From an uncultured Acetatifactor sp. (GTDB taxonomy: Bacteria > Bacillota > Clostridia > Lachnospirales > Lachnospiraceae): 64,000 nucleotides of DNA. The stretch is taken from the NCBI GenBank assembly GCA_934433135.1, contig CAKRZO010000014.1, positions 23,143 to 87,142 on the forward strand, written 5' to 3'. Both the position numbers and the translations under genes were made by a program. Of this stretch, positions 32,133 through 40,871 are shown in pieces. Within the stretch, counting starts at the first letter, position 1. Every line of letters begins with the position of its first letter. The notes beneath the pieces are model-generated. The model ran no database searches. It was given only the letters and a program-made list of their open reading frames with translations, and had not been told where the DNA came from.

Positions 32133-34259
32133 ATGAGAAAAGAAAAAAACAAGGCACTTGACTATCGGTACAACCCATTTTTGATCTCGTTCATCTCATT
32201 TGCACTGATTGCCTGCCTCGCCCTGAGCATTCTGTTTCTGTTCATGATGTACAAGCAGAGCCAAACGGTCAGCCAAGACTACTACCAGAAAAAGGCAACG
32301 GTCATGTTGGACGATTTTCAAGTGCAGCTGACATCGCTGGAGGATTTTGCCGGCAAGCTGATGATCAACGAGAACTATATGTATTCCACCGTCTTCAAAG
32401 AGAAATACAACGAGTATGCCATGCTGGCGGATTTCAAGCAGTACCGCTCCTTTTCTTTCCTGACAGAGAATATGTTCCTTCTCTATCAAGGCTGCGACCA
32501 CGTTTTCCGCAGTTCCGGAGATGCTGTTTTTGCAGATATTTTCTGGAGAGCCCTCTCCGCCGAGGAGCGCAGCACCGTCGATTCGTTTTTAGCGGAGCAG
32601 GGAACACAGACGGAAGTGCTTCTCATGGCTGACAATGTTTACATCTTGATCCCCTTCCGGGCGGACTATGGTATACACGCATCCAAGGCCGTTTTAGGAA
32701 GTATGGTCAGCTGCCGTGATTTGGAAAAGCATTTTCTCCTCTCCTCCGGCCCGATCGATGGAAAAGTCGCATTGTACAAAGATGGCACTTTGGTTTTCAG
32801 CAATACAGACGACTCGGTGGTCAAAGCATGGAAAAACAGTGTCACCGCCACCAGCCCGGACGGTGCGTACACTATTTTGCTTGCTCCGGAACGCAACTCT
32901 TTATTATCTCGGTCTGCCTTCGTACAAATGCTTCCCGCACTGTTTGTGATCCTGCTGATCGTCTGGCTGGCATTTTTATTCGCACAAAGGGTGTTTAAGC
33001 CGCTGCAGGAGATCGCCGAAAAGTATCATTCCAATGCCTCCTTGGACGAAGGTTCTGCGCTCGGAAATGTGTACGAAAGGCTTGAAGGGATCGTCGATAA
33101 CGCTCTGCAAAACAGTCTGACCGCCGCTGTACAGGTGGAGCAAAATCAGGAAATGCTCAAGCGGCATTTCCTCAAGTCTTTGCTCAATGGTGTTTATATC
33201 CAAGATGCCCAAGCCTACCTGGGCAAGCTGAACATTCAGCTTCCCGGCCCGTTTTACTATGTGATCGCCATTGGTTTTCCGCAAAATATAGATACCTCCG
33301 CCCTCTCCCTGGTACAAAATGAGATAAAAAAAGCATCTTCCTTTATGGAAAATGCGTGCATTTACACCATTGATGAGGACACGGCAAGGCAAGTGTGGGT
33401 CATTTGCAGTATCGCTGAACGAAATGCCGAAGAAGATCTTACGGAAAGCATCCTGGATGTCATCAACGCCTATAGCTATAAGATTTCCGTCGGCATTGGC
33501 CGAGTATACGAAGGCATCGAAAAGCTGCATATTTCCTGGCTGGAGAGCATCGATGATCTTGCAAAAAGCGATAGAAACCAGCCGCTGGAATACAATGCGA
33601 AAGACCTGCTCTGGATGGCCGAAGCATTCTCTCAGGGCAGCGAAGAAATTGCCTTGCGGGAACTGGAAAAATATATTTCCCGGGTACGGGAAGGTACCCC
33701 CTCCCTGCTGATGCAGCTGTATATTTTCTCCGAGTTTATCGGTGAACTGGGTCGTCTCAGCAGAGCCAACGGGATCATCCTGTCCAGTCACACGATCAGC
33801 CTGATCCAGGCTTCCCGCAGTATCGACGCTTTTTACAGTGCTGCAAAGGAAGCGGTTGTTGAGTACTGCCGCAAGTACAACGAACTGTTGAAATCTTCCA
33901 ACGAAAACAACGTACAGCAGATCTGCACCTATATTCAGGAGCATTTCACGGAATACGGCATCTCTATTGAAAAAGTTTCTGCCGATCTGAATGTGCAGAT
34001 TATCGACATCAGAAATGCCGTGAAAACGTCGACCGGCAAAAAGTACACCGACTATATTACCTTCCTGCGAATGAAATATGCAAAAGAGCTTCTGTCGAAG
34101 GACAAAATGCCCATCTCCGACATTTGCGAAGCTATCGGTTACAGCAGCGTGTCTTACTTTATCCGAATCTTCAAGGAAGAAACAGGCATGACCCCCGCAA
34201 AATATAGGAAAGGAAAAAGTGCTTTCTCCAGCATCGAAAGCATCACCGAAGAACAATGA
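32133..34259 (+). CDS. Membrane-bound AraC-family sensor-regulator (YesN/LplR-like)
   Basis: A 708-residue regulator. A first membrane helix lies at about 18-40, an extracellular sensor region at 41-265, and a second helix at about 270-290. A long cytoplasmic linker follows, and the final 100 residues are an AraC DNA-binding domain with two helix-turn-helix motifs (ISDICEAIGYSSVSYFIRIF and on to FKEETGMTPAKYRK). One-piece membrane AraC regulators of this layout sit next to LplABC importers and turn them on when the sugar is present. Here it is divergent from the importer. The ribosome site is weak (GGGGGG and GGAG before ATG). Confidence 0.88.
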   Translation: MRKEKNKALDYRYNPFLISFISFALIACLALSILFLFMMYKQSQTVSQDYYQKKATVMLDDFQVQLTSLEDFAGKLMINENYMYSTVFKEKYNEYAMLADFKQYRSFSFLTENMFLLYQGCDHVFRSSGDAVFADIFWRALSAEERSTVDSFLAEQGTQTEVLLMADNVYILIPFRADYGIHASKAVLGSMVSCRDLEKHFLLSSGPIDGKVALYKDGTLVFSNTDDSVVKAWKNSVTATSPDGAYTILLAPERNSLLSRSAFVQMLPALFVILLIVWLAFLFAQRVFKPLQEIAEKYHSNASLDEGSALGNVYERLEGIVDNALQNSLTAAVQVEQNQEMLKRHFLKSLLNGVYIQDAQAYLGKLNIQLPGPFYYVIAIGFPQNIDTSALSLVQNEIKKASSFMENACIYTIDEDTARQVWVICSIAERNAEEDLTESILDVINAYSYKISVGIGRVYEGIEKLHISWLESIDDLAKSDRNQPLEYNAKDLLWMAEAFSQGSEEIALRELEKYISRVREGTPSLLMQLYIFSEFIGELGRLSRANGIILSSHTISLIQASRSIDAFYSAAKEAVVEYCRKYNELLKSSNENNVQQICTYIQEHFTEYGISIEKVSADLNVQIIDIRNAVKTSTGKKYTDYITFLRMKYAKELLSKDKMPISDICEAIGYSSVSYFIRIFKEETGMTPAKYRKGKSAFSSIESITEEQ

Positions 34260-34307
34260 AAGGACTGATTCTCACCCCATAGAACAGAGAGATATTTTAA
34301 ATAGCAT

Positions 34308-34399
34308 AAAAAATAAGCTAACCCCAGGGGCAAAGGAATTCTAAGTCTTTCGACCTACTCCCATTCAGGAACCCAGCCTTATCCTTCGCGAGTTAACTT
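34308..34399 (-). ncRNA. Candidate small structured RNA of about 92 nt, family not recognised
   Basis: Between two converging gene ends the reverse strand holds a complete transcription unit. A near-consensus promoter lies just upstream. The 5' end AAGTTAACTC pairs with GGGGTTAGCTT at the 3' end, followed by ATTTTTT. Inside, GCGAAGG pairs with CCTTTGC, and AGGTC-GAAA-GACTT makes a stem with a GNRA loop; TTCC/GGGA makes another small hairpin. No open reading frame is plausible. It is not SRP RNA, 6S RNA, tmRNA or tRNA by the motifs I know. It is not a leader, because no gene follows in its direction. Confidence 0.65.
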
Positions 34400-34405
34400 A
34401 TTTAC

Positions 34406-34435
34406 ATAATACAGCATATGTACTTTTATTGTCAA
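34406..34435 (-). promoter_or_regulatory. Promoter of the small RNA
   Basis: TTGACA (34430-34435), 18 bp and TATTAT (34406-34411) on the reverse strand. Transcription would begin near 34399, exactly at the base of the closing stem. Confidence 0.7.
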
Positions 34436-34492
34436 TTATGCATTTTTACAAAAAGTTCATCCTTATTGCAACTCATTCTGACTGTACAGGGT

Positions 34493-35461
34493 TTATTCGG
34501 ATATTACTTTGATTCTGACCCGGTAAGTTATCTTCTCGCCCGGGGCGAGTTCTTTTAACATACCGCTTTTACGCATGGCGCTCCGGCCGTCCGGGTAGCA
34601 GTTTCCGCATTCCAGTCCCAGGACATAATCCCGGACTCCCATCATCTTCCACTCCACAAATCCATCCAGGCTTTTTGCATCAAAACTAATCTCCAGACCC
34701 ATATTCAGCTTGGGCTGATAAATGGAAGCTTTGCCGTCCGCATCCGGGAAAACGTGATAATAGCAGCGTTCCTGATATCCTTCCTGGGGTTTTATGATCT
34801 CCATCCAGTGATCAATGTCCTCTGCGGCATGTTCGTCTCTGGGCATAACCTTTATAGAAGGAATGTTTAAAATACTATCCTCATCCAACAGGGGATATCC
34901 CATATTCATGTGGTACAAGATCTCAAAATTCTGCTTTTGATCTCCGGTATTTTCAATGGTATCTTCAATGACAAAGGAATTGTCTTCTTTGGAAATCCTA
35001 AGCAGTCTGTGAAGAACCAGCTTCCGCCCGAAAATCACTTCATCCCGGATCAGCCCGTGAATGCGGATCTCTTTTTCATCCTCTTCCCAGTAACTGTGTT
35101 CTGCCGGCTGGTTGGCAATAGATCCGTGCAGATAGAATTCTTCTCCTTCATCCACGCAACCGCCTCCTACCGATTCCAGTCCGCAGGTGGTTAAAAATCC
35201 AGCGGTAAAGGATTTCAGCCATCCGGTGCCTTCTTTTTCATAATAAGCAGGAGCTACATAACCGCAGGGGGACAGGTAGCTCAAATTTCTTCCTCCTACA
35301 CGCAGTCTGGCAATGTCACAGCAACGATCCGGCACTACCGTAAGTTCCAGTCCCTGCCCGTTGCGGATTTCATACAGGCGCATGCCATCGCCTTTTCCCC
35401 CCACCAGACGGTGCTCCTCCACACCGCCCAGCTGGGTCGGATGTCCGATATAAGGATTCAT
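34493..35461 (-). CDS. DUF4432 aldose 1-epimerase-like protein
   Basis: A 322-residue beta-sandwich protein of the galactose mutarotase superfamily, DUF4432 branch. It has LTVVPDRCCDIARLRVGGRNL, FTAGFLTTCGLESVGGG, a histidine in FYLHGSI, and NFEILYHMNMGYPLL with a second histidine. The likely role is interconversion of sugar anomers or binding of a sugar substrate in the pathway encoded by this operon. The Glu in LGLECGN may be the general base. It is the last gene of the operon 41744-34493. Confidence 0.85.
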   Translation of the reverse strand: MNPYIGHPTQLGGVEEHRLVGGKGDGMRLYEIRNGQGLELTVVPDRCCDIARLRVGGRNLSYLSPCGYVAPAYYEKEGTGWLKSFTAGFLTTCGLESVGGGCVDEGEEFYLHGSIANQPAEHSYWEEDEKEIRIHGLIRDEVIFGRKLVLHRLLRISKEDNSFVIEDTIENTGDQKQNFEILYHMNMGYPLLDEDSILNIPSIKVMPRDEHAAEDIDHWMEIIKPQEGYQERCYYHVFPDADGKASIYQPKLNMGLEISFDAKSLDGFVEWKMMGVRDYVLGLECGNCYPDGRSAMRKSGMLKELAPGEKITYRVRIKVISE

Positions 35462-35532
35462 AACTTTCTAACCTCCATTCACTACTGTTCTATAAATATA
35501 CCCGGAAATGATACTCGCCTCGCAAGAATTTC

Positions 35533-37059
35533 CTATACCCCGAAGAAGGGGCGTACCGCCTGGTAAAGGCGGAAATATCTTTCCAGTTCTTTTTGATACT
35601 TTTCGTGCATTTCCGGTCTGGGATAATAGGTCTCCCTCTCTTCAATCAGGCACTGCGCCGCTTCCTGCAGATCAACAAAAAAGCCGATTGCCACACCGGT
35701 AAGCATGGCGCTTCCCACGGTTCCCGCATCCGCACAGGCCAGAGCGGTTACGGAAAGGTTCATCACATCCGCTTTCATCTGCAGCCACTCTTTGGACCGT
35801 GCGCCGCCGCCTGTAGCCCGAAGTCCCGTAAAACAGCTTCCCGATCCTCCCAGCGCTTTTGTATTTACCGCCATCTCATAGACGACACTTTCCATGCAGG
35901 CCCGATACAATTCCGGTACGCCGGTGTCTGTGGTAAGACCCAGCACTGCGCCTCTGGAACCGGTATCCATGTAAGGAGTGGCAGCGCCTGCAAAATGAGG
36001 CAGGATCAAAAGTCCGGAAGGTTCTTCTCCCCGTTTTTTCCGGTAAGCTTTTTCCAGGCTTTCATTGACGCTTAAGCCTTGTGCAATGGCATCCTGCTTC
36101 TCCAGCTTTGCCAGTGTATCCACACACCATTGCAGCAGAGCGCCTCCCGTATAGGAAAAAGCATAGGCCGCATATTTTCCAGGCAGTACATAGGGCACTA
36201 CTGCAAAATACCCCTGATACATCACGTCCATATCCGGCAGCCCGTCAAATACCGGCGTAATGCATTCCACCGTACCGGCTCCGTCCGCTGCCGCAGCGCT
36301 GTCAAAAATTCCGGCTCCTACCGCTGCCGCCACCTGGTCATGTCCGATGGATACAATATGTACCGAACCGGATAATCCGGTTTTCTGTGCGACCGCCGCG
36401 GTAATGCACCCCGCAACGGTTCCCGACGGAACCGGAACGGAAAGCATCTCTTCCCGGATACCGGCGTTTTCAAGCAATTCCCTGCTCCAGGTCAGCTTTT
36501 CAATATCAAGAGCCATGGCTCTGCAAGCCAGGGAATAATCGATCTGCCTCACACCGGTAAGATGGAAGACGACATAATCTTCCATCAAAAAGAGATAAGA
36601 TGCTTTTTCAAAAATCTCCGGTCGGTTTTCCTTAAGCCACATGGCTTTGGGAAGACTGTACATCTCATGAGGACGTACTCCGGCAATTCCTGCAATTTTC
36701 CGCGCTCCTTTTTCCCGGTCTCCTTCCCCGAGCATCTCCTCCAGCCTTCTGCACTGCTCCGCGCCCCGCGGATCCGTGTACAGCATAGCTGCATGAAGGG
36801 GTGTACCTGTCTCATCGGTCAGTACACAGGTTTCCCCGAAACTGGTCACACCGATTCCCGCAATGTCCGGACACAGCGCCGCTACTTTTCCGAGAACCTC
36901 ATATACAGCATCCATAATCACCGACACATCAATCTCATGACCGCTTATATTTCTTTTGACCGGATAGTCTTTGTAGGCTCTTGCACACTGCTGCCCCGTC
37001 TTGTCAAAAACCGTACACTTACACCCGGTGGTACCGATATCCAAACCCGCAATTTTCAT
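35533..37059 (-). CDS. FGGY-family carbohydrate kinase (xylulokinase/fuculokinase-like)
   Basis: A 508-residue kinase of the FGGY family with MKIAGLDIGTTGCKCTVFD at the start (ATP phosphate loop), IGVTSFGET, SIGHDQVAAAVGAG and the C-terminal TGGGARSKEWLQMKADVMN. It phosphorylates a pentulose, hexulose or sugar alcohol. The start at 37059 is chosen because GGGAGG lies 6 nt before; two earlier Met codons in frame lack such spacing. With the isomerase at 39437 it would phosphorylate the ketose that the isomerase makes. The exact sugar is not known. Confidence 0.9.
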   Translation of the reverse strand: MKIAGLDIGTTGCKCTVFDKTGQQCARAYKDYPVKRNISGHEIDVSVIMDAVYEVLGKVAALCPDIAGIGVTSFGETCVLTDETGTPLHAAMLYTDPRGAEQCRRLEEMLGEGDREKGARKIAGIAGVRPHEMYSLPKAMWLKENRPEIFEKASYLFLMEDYVVFHLTGVRQIDYSLACRAMALDIEKLTWSRELLENAGIREEMLSVPVPSGTVAGCITAAVAQKTGLSGSVHIVSIGHDQVAAAVGAGIFDSAAAADGAGTVECITPVFDGLPDMDVMYQGYFAVVPYVLPGKYAAYAFSYTGGALLQWCVDTLAKLEKQDAIAQGLSVNESLEKAYRKKRGEEPSGLLILPHFAGAATPYMDTGSRGAVLGLTTDTGVPELYRACMESVVYEMAVNTKALGGSGSCFTGLRATGGGARSKEWLQMKADVMNLSVTALACADAGTVGSAMLTGVAIGFFVDLQEAAQCLIEERETYYPRPEMHEKYQKELERYFRLYQAVRPFFGV

Positions 37060-37144
37060 GTCCATCCTCCCTTCTGTCATTAGGTAATCCGTTTTTGCCG
37101 AAATACACCTTCCTTTTCTATAGTCAATGCACCATTTGTCTTTT

Positions 37145-37171
37145 TTCAGCTGAAGTCCTCTTTCAGCTGAG
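37145..37171. promoter_or_regulatory. Paired TTCAGCTGAA palindromes between kinase and GH36 genes
   Basis: TTCAGCTGAA at 37145-37154 and TTCAGCTGAG at 37162-37171 are spaced by 17 bp, start to start. They may be a regulator site or an RNA pairing; on the transcript the two halves can also pair with each other. Confidence 0.35.
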
Positions 37172-37191
37172 CAGTCAATACTTATTTACCT

Positions 37192-39375
37192 TCACTTCAG
37201 TCGGATCGCCACTGCGCAGTTTTCCGGAAGTTTGATCCACAGCCTGCTGCAAGCCGTCCTGTCCGCTTCTGTGCCTGTGCCGCATGTTGTCCTGTTGCAT
37301 CCGTCCAGACCGGCCTCTACCTCTTTGCACTCACCCGTTTCCTCACACAGTTTCAACTGACAGTCTGCCTCTATCGGATAAACGACCTGCGCCTGTGTAA
37401 AGTTTCCGGGCAGGGTAATCTCCAGAACGTCTGCTCCCAGACCTTCCTGACCTTCCTGATTTTTCTGTCCTTTCCGGCTTTCCTGCTCTTCCTGACTTTC
37501 CTGTCCGTCCTGCTTTTTCAGTCTGACAACGGTTAGATAGGATCCTGCTTCTCCGGCATAGCCTCTTACAATCCATTCCTTTTGCCTGCAGGTAAGACCC
37601 AGGGGCAGGAACGGAACCATGGATGGAATTTGGGTCCTGACGGACTTATAGAACTCCACGCCTTCCTGAATCAGTGCCATCTGCTCTTCGAAGAGCCAGG
37701 GTGTTTTCCCGCTTAAATGAATTCTCTGGAAAAGGGCGCTTACCATATAAACCGCAATCTCGCCGAGTGTATATTCCTTTTCCGGAAGAACCCATACCGC
37801 TGCCTGCTCCGGCAATATAGAAGAAGCACTGGAGGCAGCCAGCCAACTGACATTTTCCATATCGCCGCCGTCTGTCAGAGACTGCAGGGAAAAATGGGAC
37901 AGCATGGCGTAATCGGTCCGCATGCCGCCGCTGGCACAGCTTTCGATGATCAGATCCGGATGTCTTGCCTGCAGACTGTCAATCCAGGAAAGATATGCCT
38001 TGTTATGTCCCATAAGACCGTCTCCGAAGCTGTCTGCATTTCTTTCGGTCCCGGATCCTGCCTCGATATTATAGTCAAACTTAAAGTATCCGATGCCGTA
38101 ATCCGCAATCAATCTGTCCGTAACCTCATCCAGAAAGGCTCTTACCTTCGGGTGTCTGAAATCAAACTGATACCTGCCGTGATCAATCACGCGCTTTCCG
38201 TGACGCATAAAGAAACAGTCATCGTCAAACCGATCTACAATCGGGCAATGAATTCCAAAGCTTTCCGGCTCCAGCCAGATACCCGGAATCATTCCTTTTT
38301 CGCGGATTTTATCAAAGACCTTCCCCATTCCGTTGGGGAAACGATCCTTACAGGGCTTCCATTCTCCTACACTGTCCCACCAGTCGCCCTGCGCATACCA
38401 ACCGGCATCCATGCAGTAGATTTCCGCTCCGGTCTTTGCTGCCGCATCGATTACGGGAAGCTCCTTTTCCGTAGTGGGATCCGCATTAAGGCATCCTGCA
38501 TAATCATTAAAAATAATCGGCAGATACAAGTCAGCCTGCCCGCGGTAGGCAATCTGTCTGCGGTAGCGGGTCATACCGGCCAATGCTTCATCCAGGCCTC
38601 CATCCGTGATGCAGACTGCTGTCTTTGCACTTTCAAAAGTCTCTCCCGGTTTTAATTCCTTCCACCAGGCATTTTCCCGTTCGGAAGGTCCGGACAGCTT
38701 CAGATACCGTGTTCCTGCAATATAACCAATCTCCCAGTTCCAGGAGCCGTTCTGTTCAATCTGCCAAAAAATACTCTGTCCACCGCCTTCGATGCAGCCT
38801 ATCGGAAAATATTCCTTGCAGGACCAGGTTCCGGTATTGGAGATGGAGATCCGCTTGGTGCAGTCTCCTATCCGTTTGTACACACCAAGCTCTTCCGGTG
38901 CATAGCCCTGCCAACGCAGCTCTTTGCACCAGTCACTGTGCGGAATCCAGACTTTTTCCATGGGAAAATCATACAGGCAGAAAGAGCTGACATATTCCAG
39001 TCCCAACGCTTCCCCGGACAGATTGGTCACTTCCGTATAAGAACGTACCACCGGAAGCTCACCGTAAAACCGGTAATGCAGCTTTACGGAAAGAGACTGA
39101 CTCTTTAAAGAAAGAATCACTTCTTCTCCGTTTACAACATAATCCTGATAAATCAACTCCTCCGGAAGACAGCCGCCCACATGCCGCATCCCGTGATGGG
39201 AATCCGGATTTTTCCCGCTGATTTCGATTTCCACCGGTGTAAAATACTTTTTATCCGGTTTGTCCGGAATGCTTCCCTCCCGGAAGAAACCGGACTGTAA
39301 AAGCCGTCCTTTTTCATCTATGGTAAAAAAGAGACTCTTTTTTCCACAGTCGATTTTTAACTGTTTTTCATCCAT
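37192..39375 (-). CDS. GH36 alpha-galactosidase
   Basis: A 727-residue GH36 enzyme of the usual Firmicutes length. It has the N-terminal beta-supersandwich, YCMDAGWYAQGDWWDSVGEW, the nucleophile Asp in YFKFDYNIEAG, and the acid/base Asp region in ESCASGGMRTDYAM and LQSLTDGGDMENVSWLA. It hydrolyses raffinose-type or other alpha-galactosides inside the cell. The first frame codon is TTG at 39381; ATG at 39375 is preferred because GAGG lies 7 nt upstream. Near the C-terminus a Gln/Glu/Gly-rich insertion interrupts the beta domain. It shares the operon with the isomerase, kinase and aldolase. Confidence 0.93.
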   Translation of the reverse strand: MDEKQLKIDCGKKSLFFTIDEKGRLLQSGFFREGSIPDKPDKKYFTPVEIEISGKNPDSHHGMRHVGGCLPEELIYQDYVVNGEEVILSLKSQSLSVKLHYRFYGELPVVRSYTEVTNLSGEALGLEYVSSFCLYDFPMEKVWIPHSDWCKELRWQGYAPEELGVYKRIGDCTKRISISNTGTWSCKEYFPIGCIEGGGQSIFWQIEQNGSWNWEIGYIAGTRYLKLSGPSERENAWWKELKPGETFESAKTAVCITDGGLDEALAGMTRYRRQIAYRGQADLYLPIIFNDYAGCLNADPTTEKELPVIDAAAKTGAEIYCMDAGWYAQGDWWDSVGEWKPCKDRFPNGMGKVFDKIREKGMIPGIWLEPESFGIHCPIVDRFDDDCFFMRHGKRVIDHGRYQFDFRHPKVRAFLDEVTDRLIADYGIGYFKFDYNIEAGSGTERNADSFGDGLMGHNKAYLSWIDSLQARHPDLIIESCASGGMRTDYAMLSHFSLQSLTDGGDMENVSWLAASSASSILPEQAAVWVLPEKEYTLGEIAVYMVSALFQRIHLSGKTPWLFEEQMALIQEGVEFYKSVRTQIPSMVPFLPLGLTCRQKEWIVRGYAGEAGSYLTVVRLKKQDGQESQEEQESRKGQKNQEGQEGLGADVLEITLPGNFTQAQVVYPIEADCQLKLCEETGECKEVEAGLDGCNRTTCGTGTEADRTACSRLWIKLPENCAVAIRLK

Positions 39376-39436
39376 AATCAAACCTCAACCTTACCTTATA
39401 TTCTAATTCCCGTTCTGTAAACACTATTATTGTCTC

Positions 39437-40840
39437 TTACAGTTCTACCCACTCATATCCCAGATAAGTGGTAAATGCTTCCTTCAGGATCTCTTTCATA
39501 TGACCCACTCCCACGGAGGTATGATGCTTAAATCCGCCTCTTGCCAGTTTGATCAGCTTGTTCTGCAGATCCGGAATCCGTGCCACACCGCCGCAGCCGA
39601 AATATCCGTCTTCAATGGGGTCGTCTGTAAATTCCGCATCACTTGCATAGATAATGAGCTTTCCGTCCTTGGTCTGGCAGTTGGAGAAGGTCATGGGGAA
39701 TGCTTTGATCCGTCCTTCGTTACAGCCCCATCCGGAACCGGGATCGTTCTTGGCGAACATCTTATGCTCTGTTACCGAGCCTTTGCCTGTCATCAGACTT
39801 TGCGCCACCGGCCCGCAGTGGAACAGAATCACTTTATTCTCATCATCCCCGTAATTGTTGTTCCAGTCCAGCACTGCGGTAGGCTCCATGCTGGCAAGCG
39901 CCATGGCACGCATGGTAATAGCGGAACACATATCGATTTCACAGGACGCTGGAATTCCTCTGTCGTTTAATTCGCTTAACAGAACACAAGGGCAGACTCT
40001 TAAAATAGTCTCCATCTCATTCCAGCACCGTAAGGTCAGCGCATCCAGATGATACTGTTCAATATATTCATCCAACACAACCGAGATCTTGGACAGGCGA
40101 AGCATATTTTCCGCCGGAACCTTTGCAAAATCGGAATAATTCTTCAAATGCTCCATTTTTGCCAGAACCGCCGGATCGTTGTCTTCTTTTTTTCCTACCA
40201 GATAAACCAACTCGGACAGGTCGAAAGATTCTACATTAATACCATATTTCTGCAAAGTAATTTCGTCAAAACGAACCGTCTTAAAGGCCGTGGTTCTGGC
40301 GCCGATACAGCCTACATTAAACCGCTTCATTCCTTTTACCACACGGCAGATTGCCGCGAAATCACGAAGATTTCCGGCAAAAGCTTCCGAAAGCGGATGT
40401 ACCACATGCGGCTTCATTACGGTAAAAGGCACCTGATACTGGGTAAAGACATCCGTTACGGAGAATTTTCCACAGTAGGCATCTCTTCTGTGCGCGAAGT
40501 CCATCTTGCCGATCTCATCCGGGTATGCCTGCATCAGAATGGGCACTCCGGCATCCTGGAGCGCTGTTATGGCACCGTTTTCATCGGCGAAAATCGGCAT
40601 GGAGAAAATTACGCCGTCGTACTCTCCTTCATGCTCCTTTAACCACTTCGCATACAAAAGTCCCTCGTCTCTGGTCTCCACTCCGCCGTATCTGGTAAGG
40701 GAAGCATCCATCGCTATGTAGTCGTATCCGGCATCCGTAACGGCCTTGATCATATCTTCTCTTGCTCCGTAAATCAACTCTCCCGGCATAAATCCGCGAT
40801 TGCAGAATGCCAATGCAAAAGTCTGTTTTCTGTTCTCCAT
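39437..40840 (-). CDS. L-fucose/L-arabinose isomerase family protein
   Basis: A 467-residue protein of the FucI/AraA superfamily. It contains the N-terminal Rossmann-like NRGFMPGELIYGAREDM, the core VGCIGARTTAFKTVRFDE, and the likely metal ligands Glu in RCWNEMETI and Asp in ASCEIDMCSAI, plus a C-terminal His in FHCGPVA and HHTSVGVGH. It would convert an aldose to a ketose using Mn or a similar metal. It is shorter than FucI (about 590 residues) and resembles the uncharacterised branch found with sugar kinases. It lies between the aldolase and GH36 genes. Confidence 0.85.
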   Translation of the reverse strand: MENRKQTFALAFCNRGFMPGELIYGAREDMIKAVTDAGYDYIAMDASLTRYGGVETRDEGLLYAKWLKEHEGEYDGVIFSMPIFADENGAITALQDAGVPILMQAYPDEIGKMDFAHRRDAYCGKFSVTDVFTQYQVPFTVMKPHVVHPLSEAFAGNLRDFAAICRVVKGMKRFNVGCIGARTTAFKTVRFDEITLQKYGINVESFDLSELVYLVGKKEDNDPAVLAKMEHLKNYSDFAKVPAENMLRLSKISVVLDEYIEQYHLDALTLRCWNEMETILRVCPCVLLSELNDRGIPASCEIDMCSAITMRAMALASMEPTAVLDWNNNYGDDENKVILFHCGPVAQSLMTGKGSVTEHKMFAKNDPGSGWGCNEGRIKAFPMTFSNCQTKDGKLIIYASDAEFTDDPIEDGYFGCGGVARIPDLQNKLIKLARGGFKHHTSVGVGHMKEILKEAFTTYLGYEWVEL

Positions 40841-40871
40841 TTTCTGTTCCGTCCTTTCCTGTTAAATTTTC

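Noticed and set aside
32976..34256. A 426-codon open frame on the minus strand
   Set aside because: It mirrors the AraC-type sensor gene, which has a ribosome site, membrane helices and a DNA-binding domain. The mirror frame shows no domain or start signal.
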